The notes beneath the pieces were generated by a model, which saw nothing but the letters and a program-made list of their open reading frames with translations, did not search any database and had not been told where the DNA came from. The position numbers were made by a program, and so were the translations under genes. Shown in pieces: positions 45,560-54,137 of a stretch of DNA of 64,000 nucleotides. Source of the stretch: Dermatophilaceae bacterium Sec6.4 (GTDB taxonomy: Bacteria > Actinomycetota > Actinomycetes > Actinomycetales > Dermatophilaceae); assembly GCA_039636865.1 (NCBI GenBank), contig CP144172.1, positions 1,116,001 through 1,180,000 on the forward strand, in the 5' to 3' direction. How positions within the stretch are numbered: position 1 is the first letter of the stretch; each line of letters opens with the position of its first letter.

Positions 45560-47266
45560 ATGCCCAGGATGTGCTCGGTGTGCGGGCGACGGGCTGCCGG
45601 TGGGGCGGTCGCGTGCGCGACGTGTGGCGAACCCTTTGCGGGGAGCGAGACCGTGTCGAGAGTGCTTGCGACCACCGCAGGTCGCAGTGCTGGTGCAGAT
45701 GCGGCGGACCTCGGCGGTGCCCAGCTCGGTGATGGGCCGGACGGTGACGGGCCGGACGGCAGCATCGTCCGCAGGTTGTCGCGGAACATTCGGTGGGTGG
45801 TGGTCGCCGGTGTCCTGACCATCTGCTTATCGCTGAGCGCGACCTACGTTGCCCTGCGCGAAGCACCGCAACGCATCCCGGACCGCAACGCGTCCGGGCA
45901 GGTGCGGCTGTCCTCGGATCCGCAGGTGCGCTGGCAGCGCCCGCTCAATGACGTCGCTGCTGCGCTGGGCTGCCCGACTGCGTTGCCGTCCTCGTCATCT
46001 CCGGAGGACCCAGGTGGTCTCTTCGCCACGGATCTGTGTTCGGTTACCTCGAGCGCCATCGTCGGTGACGTAGTCGTCGTTGCGGTTCAACGCTCGCAGC
46101 GGGCAGAACTGGTCGGTCTCGTGCGCGAAACCGGTTCGGTCCGCTGGCACCGGGCTGCCCCCGCCGGTTCGACGTACGACTGCCTGGTGATCACCGGTCG
46201 GCTGTGGTGTCTCACCGTGCCGGTGTTCTACCAGGTGGTCGACAACACATCCCCGATCGACGGTGACCAATCAAGTTTCAGTAGCCACTCCGAGCGCAGC
46301 GCTGCCTATCGAGGCGCGACGATCAGCAGGGTGGATGTCGCCACTGGCGCGATCCTGCACAACTCTCAGGTTGCGGGTGCGCCCGAGGGCGCTGCGTTCG
46401 CGGGTGTGGGTACCGGTGGTTTCTACGTGCTCGGTCATGGGTTGCCGGACGAGGCAACGGTGGCGCGTTATTCGATGGGTGGCCAGGCACAGTGGAGCCA
46501 CCGGGTTTCGCTGGTCCGGTTGCAGTCGAGTTTCTCGTTCGTGACGGGCCAGGTCGCGCATCCGCACGTCGTTGAGTTGCGGGGCCGGGCACTGGTCTCA
46601 CTCGCGCAGGTCGCGGGTCGACAGGCAGTTTTTTCCGTCGCGGGGGGTGCGCCCGTCAGTGCGGGTGCCGGTCATGTCGTCACAGTCCTCGACAGGACCG
46701 TCGTGACACAGGTGGGCGATGGCGTATTGACGGTCGGTACGCGACGGATCCCAGAGAACGCGACCGCGGTTCTCTCGGCCGATGATCGCACTCGTGGTGA
46801 ACCGCTGCTCGTGACGGTATTTTCATTTCCCGACCCCAGCGGACAGGACGGGTCGGTATCGACCGCGTATGTCGGCCGTTCGCCGTCGGACCCCGCCGCA
46901 GCTCCTCGACGACTATCGCCCGGCGATCAACCGATCGCGATCTGCGGCGGGGTGATTGTCACCCTGGGCAGCGCGGTCTTGGCCGGGTACGACGCCGCTA
47001 CCGGGGTCCGACGCTGGGTTGCGGACGGCGCGGCCGGCAACGACGTGCAGGCGCGATGCACCGACAGCCAGGTCGTCCTCGCGAACGGATATCGCATTTC
47101 GGGGTACTCGTTGCGGTCGGGTGCGAGTGCCTGGTCGCTCTCTATTCCGGTGAATTCATCGATCGGCGACAGCGGACTCGGTGACCCTTCAGACGGCATG
47201 GTCGTCGGCCTGTCCGGTGAGCTGAGCCTTCCAGGCGATCGGGGCGGGCTGAGCTACCTGCGCTGA
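45560..47266 (+). CDS. Zinc-ribbon / single-TM / PQQ-like beta-propeller protein, copy 2
   Basis: 568 residues, a clear paralogue of the preceding gene with the same layout: C5, C8, C19, C22 ribbon (CSVCG and CATCG), one helix (VVVAGVLTICLSLSATYVAL) and a propeller. Shared stretches include VVVAVQRSQRAELVGL, GRALVSLAQVAGRQA and QAQWSH/EMQWSH. The Asp/Gly-rich linker after the ribbon (LGDGPDGDGPDGS) differs. The 40-bp spacing suggests one transcript. Duplication followed by divergence is likely. The function is unknown. Confidence 0.78.
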   Translation: MPRMCSVCGRRAAGGAVACATCGEPFAGSETVSRVLATTAGRSAGADAADLGGAQLGDGPDGDGPDGSIVRRLSRNIRWVVVAGVLTICLSLSATYVALREAPQRIPDRNASGQVRLSSDPQVRWQRPLNDVAAALGCPTALPSSSSPEDPGGLFATDLCSVTSSAIVGDVVVVAVQRSQRAELVGLVRETGSVRWHRAAPAGSTYDCLVITGRLWCLTVPVFYQVVDNTSPIDGDQSSFSSHSERSAAYRGATISRVDVATGAILHNSQVAGAPEGAAFAGVGTGGFYVLGHGLPDEATVARYSMGGQAQWSHRVSLVRLQSSFSFVTGQVAHPHVVELRGRALVSLAQVAGRQAVFSVAGGAPVSAGAGHVVTVLDRTVVTQVGDGVLTVGTRRIPENATAVLSADDRTRGEPLLVTVFSFPDPSGQDGSVSTAYVGRSPSDPAAAPRRLSPGDQPIAICGGVIVTLGSAVLAGYDAATGVRRWVADGAAGNDVQARCTDSQVVLANGYRISGYSLRSGASAWSLSIPVNSSIGDSGLGDPSDGMVVGLSGELSLPGDRGGLSYLR

Positions 47267-47300
47267 GCAATCCGCATCCTCCTACTGCTGATTCACTGCA

Positions 47301-48755
47301 CTAGCCGCCGGGACGGAATGCGGAGCCCATGGAGTCCAGTGCGCCATCGGCCACCGGCACGCGACCGTTCCTGGCAGCGGTCACCAATCTGGCGTGATCA
47401 CGTTCGGTCTGGTCGGCATAGGCGAGGGCGAAGTGGCCCATTGCGCGGTCCAGGCTGGCGCCCTTTCCGACGTACCCGGCAATCATCGAGGCGCCGCTCG
47501 TCCGCGCGTGGCCTTTGGCCAGCAGGTGGCCGACGATGCCGGCATAGTCGGCCAGCGCGCGCCCATCCATCGAATCCAGGGCGATTGTGCCCTTCATGTT
47601 GCGGAACTGACGCACGTAGTACTGGCGGCGGTCGATCGTGGTCCAGCCCAGCAGCGGGTCACTCACAGTCTGCAGCGCCTGCTGGTATTCCACGACGCGC
47701 TGGCCCTGATGCCGGTGCCACGCCGAGTCGCCGTGTACGTACGTCGCCAGGACCGAACGACGGGCCTGCTTCATCTGCAGGAACACGACGTCGTCGGCGG
47801 AGGACCCCTCGAGTAACGCCACGTAGGCGCGTAGGCCCACGCTGCCTACTCCGACGACCTTGAGGGCCACATCCTGGATGGTGTACCCGCCCAACACCCG
47901 GGCCCAGTGCGGGGCCAACGTGGGTAGGTATCGGTCCAGCCCGGACGCGATCAGGTCAGCTTTGCTGTCGGTGACCCGGCGGATCAACGGCGGCTCTTCC
48001 ACGATGTGGCGCTCGTCGCCCTGCTGATGGGTGAACTTGGGCAGGGCGCGGTCACTCGTGCGCTTCTTGGCGCGTCTGACCGAACGCTTGATCTCGTTGC
48101 GCAGCGACTTCTCGGTAGCGCTCTCATGCAGCCGCCCCACGTCCAGCCGGTTGTAGGAGCGCATCAACAACGGCTCGTGAGCCAGGAACCGCACTTCATC
48201 GCGGTACGCCGCCACGCACGACTCGACAGCGGTGCGGCACTGGCCCTCGCTCAGGCCGTTCTCCCGCCCGGCCACCCAGATGCTGGTGGTCAGTCGTCGT
48301 AGATCCCATTCCCATCCGCCGGGGTGGGCTTCGTCGAAGTCGTTGAGGTCGAGCACCAGCTCACCTTCGGGGGAGCCGTAGAAGCCGAAGTTGCCCAGGT
48401 GGGCGTCCCCGCAGATGACCGGTTGGATTCCGGTCGCTGCGAGATGAGCGACGTCCCATGCCATCACAACAGCCGCGCCGCGCAGGAAACCGTACGGCGA
48501 GGAGATCATCCGGCCCACCCGGATCGGGACCAGGTCATCAACTCGGCCGCGGTGGGATCGACTCAGCAACGTCACTGGGTCGGGCCGGTCCTTCGGGGCG
48601 CCCCACGCCGCCATCGAGCTGCGCGGGACCTGCTGACGGATGGCCTTACCCGTCGCGACGCGCTCTGCCCGGGAGGTAGGACGCAGGCGCAAGGAAGCGA
48701 AGGATCCGCCGTCGGCGTTGGCCAGCACCTTGTGTCCGGAACCGGATGCGGTCAC
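47301..48755 (-). CDS. DUF2252 family protein (kinase-like fold)
   Basis: 484 residues. Family markers include PYGFLRGAAVVMAWD, the catalytic-loop-like VICGDAHLGNFGFYGS, the LVLDLNDFDEAHPGGWEWDL segment and FLQMKQARRSVLA. The arrangement resembles phosphotransferase/kinase-like folds, but no activity is established for the family to my knowledge. The GTG at 48755 has GGGAG 6 bases upstream; upstream sequence in the same frame is low-complexity and antisense to the next gene, so it is not counted. It is convergent with the propeller genes and divergent from the Thr-rich membrane protein. Confidence 0.85.
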   Translation of the reverse strand: MTASGSGHKVLANADGGSFASLRLRPTSRAERVATGKAIRQQVPRSSMAAWGAPKDRPDPVTLLSRSHRGRVDDLVPIRVGRMISSPYGFLRGAAVVMAWDVAHLAATGIQPVICGDAHLGNFGFYGSPEGELVLDLNDFDEAHPGGWEWDLRRLTTSIWVAGRENGLSEGQCRTAVESCVAAYRDEVRFLAHEPLLMRSYNRLDVGRLHESATEKSLRNEIKRSVRRAKKRTSDRALPKFTHQQGDERHIVEEPPLIRRVTDSKADLIASGLDRYLPTLAPHWARVLGGYTIQDVALKVVGVGSVGLRAYVALLEGSSADDVVFLQMKQARRSVLATYVHGDSAWHRHQGQRVVEYQQALQTVSDPLLGWTTIDRRQYYVRQFRNMKGTIALDSMDGRALADYAGIVGHLLAKGHARTSGASMIAGYVGKGASLDRAMGHFALAYADQTERDHARLVTAARNGRVPVADGALDSMGSAFRPGG

Positions 48756-48935
48756 AAGGTGCTCCCACCAGATCGTTTGGTCAGCCCGCGAAGGAAGGGC
48801 ACAGTTGAACTTACCCGGCCCGGCGCCTCTCGGCGCTGACCGGCGAATTCGTGACGGATGCGGCGCAGCGGCTCTCGATACGGCACGATCGTGCCGACGA
48901 CCCACACAGGCCGACGTGGTGAGAGGCAGCACCGG

Positions 48936-49415
48936 ATGAGCAACTTCGACGACTTCTTCCCGCGCGACCCGTCGGGGCAGGAGGACTACGTCGACGAGCG
49001 ACCCCGCGAACCCACCGGATCGGGTTCCTCGATTCCATTGCTGCTCGGGGCGATTCTCGGCGCCGTTGTCTTCGGTATTGCCGGTTTTGTCATCGGGGCA
49101 TCGCGTGATCGGGCGGTCGGACCCGCTGCTGGGACGCAGACCCAGGCCCAGACCCAGACCCGGACCGTGACGACGACCCAGGCCGCGGTCACCGAGAACT
49201 CCACTCTGGTGAGCACGAAATACTCGACTGCAACCAGCACGGTGACGGGCCCGCCGCAGACCGTGAGCGTCACGGGGCCGGGGTCCGTGACAACCGCCAC
49301 GCAGACAGTCACCGCACCCCCCACCACGGTGTCGGTGCCGCCGTCGACCGCCACCGTGACGGCCACCGCCACCGTGACGGCCACCGTCACTGCGACGGCC
49401 CCGCCCGCCCCCTGA
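48936..49415 (+). CDS. Thr-rich single-pass membrane protein
   Basis: 159 residues. A short cytoplasmic N-terminus (MSNFDDFFPRDPSGQEDY), one membrane helix (IPLLLGAILGAVVFGIAGFVIG, about 33-54) and an extracytoplasmic tail of ~100 residues that is almost only Thr, Val, Ala, Ser and Pro. The tail is likely extended and could be O-mannosylated as in other actinobacteria. The end of the gene has an 18-bp tandem DNA repeat. No known family is recognised. Confidence 0.6.
   Translation: MSNFDDFFPRDPSGQEDYVDERPREPTGSGSSIPLLLGAILGAVVFGIAGFVIGASRDRAVGPAAGTQTQAQTQTRTVTTTQAAVTENSTLVSTKYSTATSTVTGPPQTVSVTGPGSVTTATQTVTAPPTTVSVPPSTATVTATATVTATVTATAPPAP
49347..49382. repeat. Two exact 18-bp tandem repeats in the Thr-rich gene
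   Basis: ACCGCCACCGTGACGGCC occurs twice in tandem (49347-49364, 49365-49382), with a degenerate third copy to 49400. It encodes TATVTA units. Confidence 0.85.
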
Positions 49416-49475
49416 CCGACGCGCGGTCGACCACGACATCTTCGAGCGCCTGACCACCCCCGGCGGCCTCGCGAT

Positions 49476-49504
49476 TTGGGCCATATACGCCGGGCCGGTA
49501 AGGT
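49476..49504 (+). promoter_or_regulatory. Predicted promoter of infA-rpmJ operon
   Basis: TTGGGC and TAAGGT are spaced 17 bp, with the -35 inside ATTTGG. It lies about 200 bp before infA; the 291-bp gap holds nothing else I recognise. Confidence 0.6.
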
Positions 49505-49706
49505 AACTAATCGGTTCACGTGCGCGCTGTGACCTCGGTCCCGAACCAGGTCATCGTCTGCCAACTTCCGCTTCTGGCTCTCAAACTGGACAGCTCTGCT
49601 GTGCGGCCAGCCCAGGGTGCAGGAGGGCAGGTGCGCACGAAGCGTGGTCCGCACATCAGGGACGCCCGTCAGGGGTGCTCCCGCTGAAGCAGGTGAGTTG
49701 GAGGAC

Positions 49707-49928
49707 ATGGCCAAGAAGGACGGTGTCATCGAGATCGAGGGCACGATCGTGGAGGCTCTACCGAACGCAATGTTCCGGGTAGAGCTGAGCAACGGTCACA
49801 AGGTGCTCGCCCACATCTCAGGGAAGATGCGACAGCACTACATCCGGATCCTCCCCGAGGACCGTGTCGTGGTCGAGCTCAGCCCGTATGACCTGACTCG
49901 CGGTCGTATCGTTTTCCGGTATCGCTGA
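49707..49928 (+). CDS. infA: Translation initiation factor IF-1
   Basis: 73 residues, the standard actinobacterial length: [20 protein letters not shown] then the OB-fold ending [17 protein letters not shown]-1 occupies the A site during initiation. The ATG at 49707 follows TTGGAGGA; the longer upstream frame is rejected. rpmJ follows after an 84-bp spacer. Confidence 0.98.
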   Translation: MAKKDGVIEIEGTIVEALPNAMFRVELSNGHKVLAHISGKMRQHYIRILPEDRVVVELSPYDLTRGRIVFRYR

Positions 49929-50012
49929 TCGACCTGATTCAACACTGGTCGATTTTTTACTGCCTGACATCCGCCCGGATGTCGGGTACCGACTTCGAAG
50001 ACAAAAGGTGCG

Positions 50013-50126
50013 ATGAAAGTCCAGCCGAGCGTCAAGAAGATCTGTGACAACTGCAAGGTGATCCGCCGTAATGGTCGGGTCATGGTGATTTGCGAGAACG
50101 CCCGCCACAAGCAGCGGCAGGGCTGA
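50013..50126 (+). CDS. rpmJ: 50S ribosomal protein L36, zinc-binding
   Basis: 37 residues: [20 protein letters not shown] then [17 protein letters not shown]. Zinc ligands C11, C14, C27 and H32 are present, so this is the C+ form. AAAAGG lies just upstream. Between infA and rpsM, the normal position. Confidence 0.98.
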   Translation: MKVQPSVKKICDNCKVIRRNGRVMVICENARHKQRQG

Positions 50127-50191
50127 CCTTCTGCCACTGGCAGAGGTCGTGTTTCTCTCTTAGAACGCAGCTACACAACTTCATCACGACG

Positions 50192-50290
50192 ACACAGGTT
50201 TTATCTGTGTGGCATCTGCCGCACATCTGCTCGTGCCCGGCCCCGATGGATTACTCCCATCGGACGTCACCCCCGGCTCGGAGGCCGGGG
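50192..50290 (+). other. Three hairpins in the rpmJ-rpsM spacer
   Basis: Three stem-loops occur in succession: ACACAG/CTGTGT (50192-50210), CCGATGG/CCATCGG (50243-50263) and CCCCGGC/GCCGGGG (50271-50290). They lie in the 243-bp gap before rpsM, where ribosomal feedback (S4 in E. coli) acts on the alpha operon. The role here is inferred. Confidence 0.5.
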
Positions 50291-50369
50291 ACCCATCTCA
50301 GCCACTCCGGCTGGTCATGGGATCGGCGCGTGCATCAGACCTCCGAAGACACATCAGGAGAACCACCAG

Positions 50370-50744
50370 ATGGCACGTCTCATCGGTGTCGACCTCCCGC
50401 GCGAGAAGCGCGTCGAGGTTGCACTTACCTACATTTACGGCGTGGGGCGAACCCGCGCCGAACAGACGCTGCAAGCAACCGGCGTCAGCCCGGACACTCG
50501 TGTCCGTGACCTCAGCGAAGAGGAGCTCGTTACGCTCCGTGACCACCTCGAGGCCAGTTTCCGCCTCGAAGGTGACCTGCGCCGTGAGGTGGCTGCCGAT
50601 ATCCGCCGCAAGGTCGAAATCGGCTCCTACCAGGGGCTGCGCCACCGTCGTGGCCTGCCCGTGCACGGCCAGCGCACCAAGACCAACGCGCGCACCCGTA
50701 AGGGTCCCAAGCGCACGGTCGCCGGTCGCAAGAAGGCGAAGTAA
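50370..50744 (+). CDS. rpsM: 30S ribosomal protein S13
   Basis: 124 residues starting [22 protein letters not shown]13 makes head bridges to the 50S subunit. The helix-two-turn-helix [11 protein letters not shown] and C-terminal [20 protein letters not shown] are standard. AGGAGAACC lies upstream. rpsK follows 75 bp later. Confidence 0.98.
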   Translation: MARLIGVDLPREKRVEVALTYIYGVGRTRAEQTLQATGVSPDTRVRDLSEEELVTLRDHLEASFRLEGDLRREVAADIRRKVEIGSYQGLRHRRGLPVHGQRTKTNARTRKGPKRTVAGRKKAK

Positions 50745-50819
50745 ATCCGTCCACTGGATGGTTCCACCGCCTCTCTCACATTCGTACATTCGCTGACAGT
50801 CACACCAGGAGTTCTATAA

Positions 50820-51224
50820 ATGCCTCCCAAGAGCCGTACGGCGCCCGGCGCCAAGAAGGTGCGTCGCAAGGAGAAGAAGAACGTTGCGGCAGGCCACGCC
50901 TACATCCGCAGCACGTTCAACAACACGATCGTCTCGATCACCGACCCGCAGGGTGCGGTGATCGCATGGGCGTCCTCCGGTCAGGTCGGATTCAAGGGCT
51001 CCCGTAAGTCGACCCCGTACGCCGCGCAGATGGCCGCTGAGGCCGCCGCGCGTCGGGCGATGGAACACGGAATGAAGAAGGTCGACGTCTTCGTCAAGGG
51101 CCCCGGTTCCGGTCGCGAGACCGCGATCCGTTCCCTGGCCGCCGCTGGCCTGGAGGTCGGCGCCATTCAGGACGTCACCCCCCAGCCGCACAACGGCGTC
51201 CGCCAGCCCAAGCGTCGTAGCTGA
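50820..51224 (+). CDS. rpsK: 30S ribosomal protein S11
   Basis: 134 residues. S11 is on the 30S platform near the E site. The core [20 protein letters not shown] and [21 protein letters not shown] are normal; the terminal block is [13 protein letters not shown], where many relatives have Cys-Arg-Pro-Pro, a small variation. AGGAG precedes the ATG. Confidence 0.98.
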   Translation: MPPKSRTAPGAKKVRRKEKKNVAAGHAYIRSTFNNTIVSITDPQGAVIAWASSGQVGFKGSRKSTPYAAQMAAEAAARRAMEHGMKKVDVFVKGPGSGRETAIRSLAAAGLEVGAIQDVTPQPHNGVRQPKRRS

Positions 51225-51256
51225 GCGACCGACTTACTTTCAAGGAGATCTGAATC

Positions 51257-51865
51257 ATGGCCCGTTACACCGGCCCCATCACCAAGAAGTCGCGTCGTCT
51301 CAAGACCGACCTCGTCGGGGGTGACAAGTCTTTCGAGATGCGCCCCTTCCCGCCCGGCCAACACGGTCGCGGTCGGGTGCAGGAGAACGAGTACCTGCTG
51401 CAGTTGCAGGAGAAGCAGAAGGCCCGCTTCACCTACGGCATCATGGAGAAGCAGTTCGTCCGCTACTACAAGGAGTCTGTCCGCCGTCAGGGCCGGACCG
51501 GCGAGGTTCTGCTGACCATCCTTGAGTCGCGTCTGGACAACGTCGTCTACCGCGCGGGCCTGGCTCGTACCCGCCGCGCCTCGCGACAGCTGGTCAGCCA
51601 CGGTCACTTCAGGGTGAACGGCAAGGCTGTGGACATCCCGTCCTACCGCGTCGAGCAGTACGACATCATCACGGTGCGCGAGAAGTCCCGCGAGATCTTC
51701 CCGATCCAGCTGGCGCGCGAAACCTTCGGTGACCGTCCTATCCCGGCGTGGATGCACGTCTCGGCGGGCACGCTGCAGATCCTGATCCACTCGTTGCCGA
51801 CTCGTGCGCAGATCGACAGCCAGTTGACCGAGCAGCTCATCGTGGAGCTCTACTCCAAGAACTGA
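51257..51865 (+). CDS. rpsD: 30S ribosomal protein S4
   Basis: 202 residues. S4 nucleates 30S assembly and represses the alpha operon in several bacteria. The N-terminus MARYTGPITKKSRRLKTDL lacks the CxxC zinc motif, so it is the zinc-free form. The S4 RNA-binding domain (ASRQLVSHGHFRVNGKAVD) is intact. AAGGAG lies upstream. An unusual inverted repeat follows 8 bp after the stop. Confidence 0.98.
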   Translation: MARYTGPITKKSRRLKTDLVGGDKSFEMRPFPPGQHGRGRVQENEYLLQLQEKQKARFTYGIMEKQFVRYYKESVRRQGRTGEVLLTILESRLDNVVYRAGLARTRRASRQLVSHGHFRVNGKAVDIPSYRVEQYDIITVREKSREIFPIQLARETFGDRPIPAWMHVSAGTLQILIHSLPTRAQIDSQLTEQLIVELYSKN

Positions 51866-51872
51866 TCACTGT

Positions 51873-51918
51873 TTGGACATGCCGGACGGGGCAGATATGA
51901 CTCGTTTGGCATGTCCAA
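51873..51918. repeat. 11-bp inverted repeat between rpsD and rpoA
   Basis: TTGGACATGCC (51873-51883) and GGCATGTCCAA (51908-51918) are perfect inverted copies with a 24-bp loop, within the 141-bp rpsD-rpoA gap. It could be an attenuator tuning rpoA relative to rpsD, or a protein site. Confidence 0.6.
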
Positions 51919-52006
51919 GTCGTGGGATGGGTGTACGCGGACAGAGGTGCACACCCAGCAATCATGAGGCGTCAAATAGCGGACGCCCGTGGGAAGGAAA
52001 GAAACA

Positions 52007-53035
52007 GTGCTTATCGCACAGCGCCCCATCCTCAGTGAGGAAGTCGTCGCCGACAACCGCTCACGGTTCGTCATCGAACCGCTGGAGCCCGGCTTCGGCT
52101 ACACCCTCGGCAACTCCCTGCGCCGGACCCTGCTGTCCAGCATCCCCGGAGCCGCCGTCACCAGCCTGCGCATCGATGGTGTGCAGCACGAATTCACCAC
52201 GATCCCCGGTGTCAAGGAAGACGTCACCGAGATCATCCTGAACATCAAGAGCCTGGTGGTCTCCTCCGAGCAGGACGAGCCCGTCGTGATGTACCTGCGC
52301 AAGCAGGGTCCCGGTGCGGTGACCGCAGCCGACATCGCGCCGCCCGCCGGTGTCGAGGTGCACAACCCCGATCTGCACATCGCGACGCTGAACGATGGCG
52401 GCAAAGTCGAGATGGAGCTGACCGTCGAGCGCGGTCGCGGCTACGTCTCCGCCGCGCAGAACAAGTCCGCGGAGCAGGAGATCGGCCGGATCCCGGTGGA
52501 CTCGATCTACTCCCCGGTGCTGGCCGTGACCTACAAGGTCGAGGCGACCCGTGTCGAGCAGCGCACCGACTTCGACAAGCTCATCGTCGACGTCGAGACG
52601 AAGAACTCGATGGCGCCACGTGACGCGATGGCCTCCTCCGGTAAGACCCTGGTCGAGTTGTTCGGGCTGGCCCGCGAGTTGAACGTCGAGGCCGAAGGCA
52701 TCGACATGGGCCCGTCACCGACGGATGCCGTGCTCGCCGCGCACCTCTCGATGCCGATCGAAGACCTGGACCTCACCGTCCGCTCCTACAACTGCCTCAA
52801 GCGCGAGGGCATCCACACCGTGGGTGAACTCGTCGGGCGCAGCGAAGCCGACCTGCTCGATATTCGCAACTTCGGTGCGAAGTCGATCGATGAGGTGAAG
52901 GAAAAGCTTGTCGAGATGGGTCTGCAGCTCAAGGACAGCCCTCCCGGGTTCGACGCGAGTGCTATCGCCGACCGTTACGACGACGAAGAATCAGCTGACG
53001 ACGACGGCAGCTTTGCCGAGGACGAGCAGTACTGA
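52007..53035 (+). CDS. rpoA: DNA-directed RNA polymerase subunit alpha
   Basis: 342 residues. The N-terminal domain ([20 protein letters not shown]) dimerises and scaffolds beta and beta'. The C-terminal domain ([19 protein letters not shown]; here [20 protein letters not shown]) binds UP elements and regulators. The acidic tail ([18 protein letters not shown]) is typical of actinobacteria. The GTG at 52007 gives [23 protein letters not shown] lies upstream. Confidence 0.98.
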   Translation: MLIAQRPILSEEVVADNRSRFVIEPLEPGFGYTLGNSLRRTLLSSIPGAAVTSLRIDGVQHEFTTIPGVKEDVTEIILNIKSLVVSSEQDEPVVMYLRKQGPGAVTAADIAPPAGVEVHNPDLHIATLNDGGKVEMELTVERGRGYVSAAQNKSAEQEIGRIPVDSIYSPVLAVTYKVEATRVEQRTDFDKLIVDVETKNSMAPRDAMASSGKTLVELFGLARELNVEAEGIDMGPSPTDAVLAAHLSMPIEDLDLTVRSYNCLKREGIHTVGELVGRSEADLLDIRNFGAKSIDEVKEKLVEMGLQLKDSPPGFDASAIADRYDDEESADDDGSFAEDEQY

Positions 53036-53087
53036 GCCGCTGAATCCACTGCTTTCGCAATGTGATTCGTAGACCAAGGAGTTATCA

Positions 53088-53828
53088 ATGCCAACCCCTA
53101 CCAAGGGACCCCGCGTCGGCGGCGGTCCTGCGCACCAGCGGCTCATCCTGGCCAACTTGGCCACAGCGTTATTTGAGCACGATCGCATCACGACCACTGA
53201 AGCAAAGGCCAAGCGGCTGCGGCCGCTGGCTGAGCGTTTGGTGACCTTCGCCAAGCGCGGTGACCTGCACGCGCGCCGTCGGGTGATGAGGACCGTGCGC
53301 GACAAGGGTGTCGTTCACCGCCTCTTCACCGAGATCGCGCCGGACATGACACAGCGTCCCGGCGGCTACACCCGTACCACGAAGATCGCTCCGCGTAAGG
53401 GCGACAACGCCCCCATGGTCGTGATCGAGTTGGTGCGCGAGGCCGTCAACGCCAAGCCCAAGCGCGCCGTAGTCGCCGAGGCCGAAGGCGCCACGCGTCG
53501 TTCCGCAGCGGACAACGCCAAGGCTGCCGAGTCGTCATCCTCGGCTGACAGCAAATACGGCGAGGAGTCAGCGGCCCCGCTCGAAGGCGGAGCATCCCCT
53601 GATGCCGCGAAGTTCACGGTCAAGGGCAACGAAGACTCGATGAAGTATCACGTCGAGGGTTCGCGGTGGTACGACTCGACCGTTGCTGAGGTGTGGTTCA
53701 CCACGTCCGAGGCAGCTGCAGCTGCAGGTTTCGCGCCGGCTGGTGGCGAGGACGCGCAGGCCGAGCAGCCTGACGCAGCTGACGCAGCTGACGCTGCAGA
53801 GGCGGACGAGCACGACACCAACGTCTGA
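53088..53828 (+). CDS. rplQ: 50S ribosomal protein L17 with C-terminal extension domain
   Basis: 246 residues, roughly twice the usual L17. The normal L17 core is residues ~1-120 ([19 protein letters not shown] to [10 protein letters not shown]). A Ser/Ala-rich linker (~125-175) leads to a small folded-looking module at ~176-215: [20 protein letters not shown] followed by [17 protein letters not shown]. This GN-x2-S-x2-YH-x2-GS-x2-Y pattern resembles a module found on several actinobacterial proteins. An Ala/Asp/Glu-rich tail ends it. AAGGAG lies upstream. A strong terminator follows, closing the alpha operon. Confidence 0.95.
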   Translation: MPTPTKGPRVGGGPAHQRLILANLATALFEHDRITTTEAKAKRLRPLAERLVTFAKRGDLHARRRVMRTVRDKGVVHRLFTEIAPDMTQRPGGYTRTTKIAPRKGDNAPMVVIELVREAVNAKPKRAVVAEAEGATRRSAADNAKAAESSSSADSKYGEESAAPLEGGASPDAAKFTVKGNEDSMKYHVEGSRWYDSTVAEVWFTTSEAAAAAGFAPAGGEDAQAEQPDAADAADAAEADEHDTNV

Positions 53829-53841
53829 TCGAATATCTGAT

Positions 53842-53877
53842 GAACGGGGCTGCACCGATGCCGGTGCAGCCCCGTTC
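53842..53877 (+). terminator. Intrinsic terminator after rplQ
   Basis: GAACGGGGCTGCACCG (53842-53857) pairs perfectly with CGGTGCAGCCCCGTTC (53862-53877) around a 4-nt loop, followed by TGTCTGT. It ends the rpoA-rplQ unit. Confidence 0.92.
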
Positions 53878-53972
53878 TGTCTGTGCGCCAGCTCACGCTG
53901 CGGGCCCGTTCCTACGCAGCGCGGTGCTGTGCGAAAGTGGGGTAACCGGCGAATATCTCACGAGGAGCAGTC

Positions 53973-54137
53973 ATGAGCGATGAGCAGAAGCAGGACCCCA
54001 AGAACCAGAAGCCGGAGCAGGATGCGCCGGCTGGAACGACCGATGCGGACTCCAAGGACGCGCAGATGGCTGCTGCCGGAGCGACGGCAGCCGACGCGGA
54101 ATCGGCCTCCGCGGACCCTCAGGCCACCGACGGCTGA
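53973..54137 (+). CDS. Small acidic disordered protein, 54 residues
   Basis: 54 residues starting MSDEQKQDPKNQKPEQDAP, then an Ala/Asp/Glu/Ser-rich stretch (AAAGATAADAESASADPQ). AGGAG lies 6 bases before the ATG, which is the main support for translation. It is rich in charged and small residues, has no hydrophobic segment and looks intrinsically disordered. It stands between the rplQ terminator and a decayed MFS gene on the opposite strand. No family is recognised. Confidence 0.55.
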   Translation: MSDEQKQDPKNQKPEQDAPAGTTDADSKDAQMAAAGATAADAESASADPQATDG

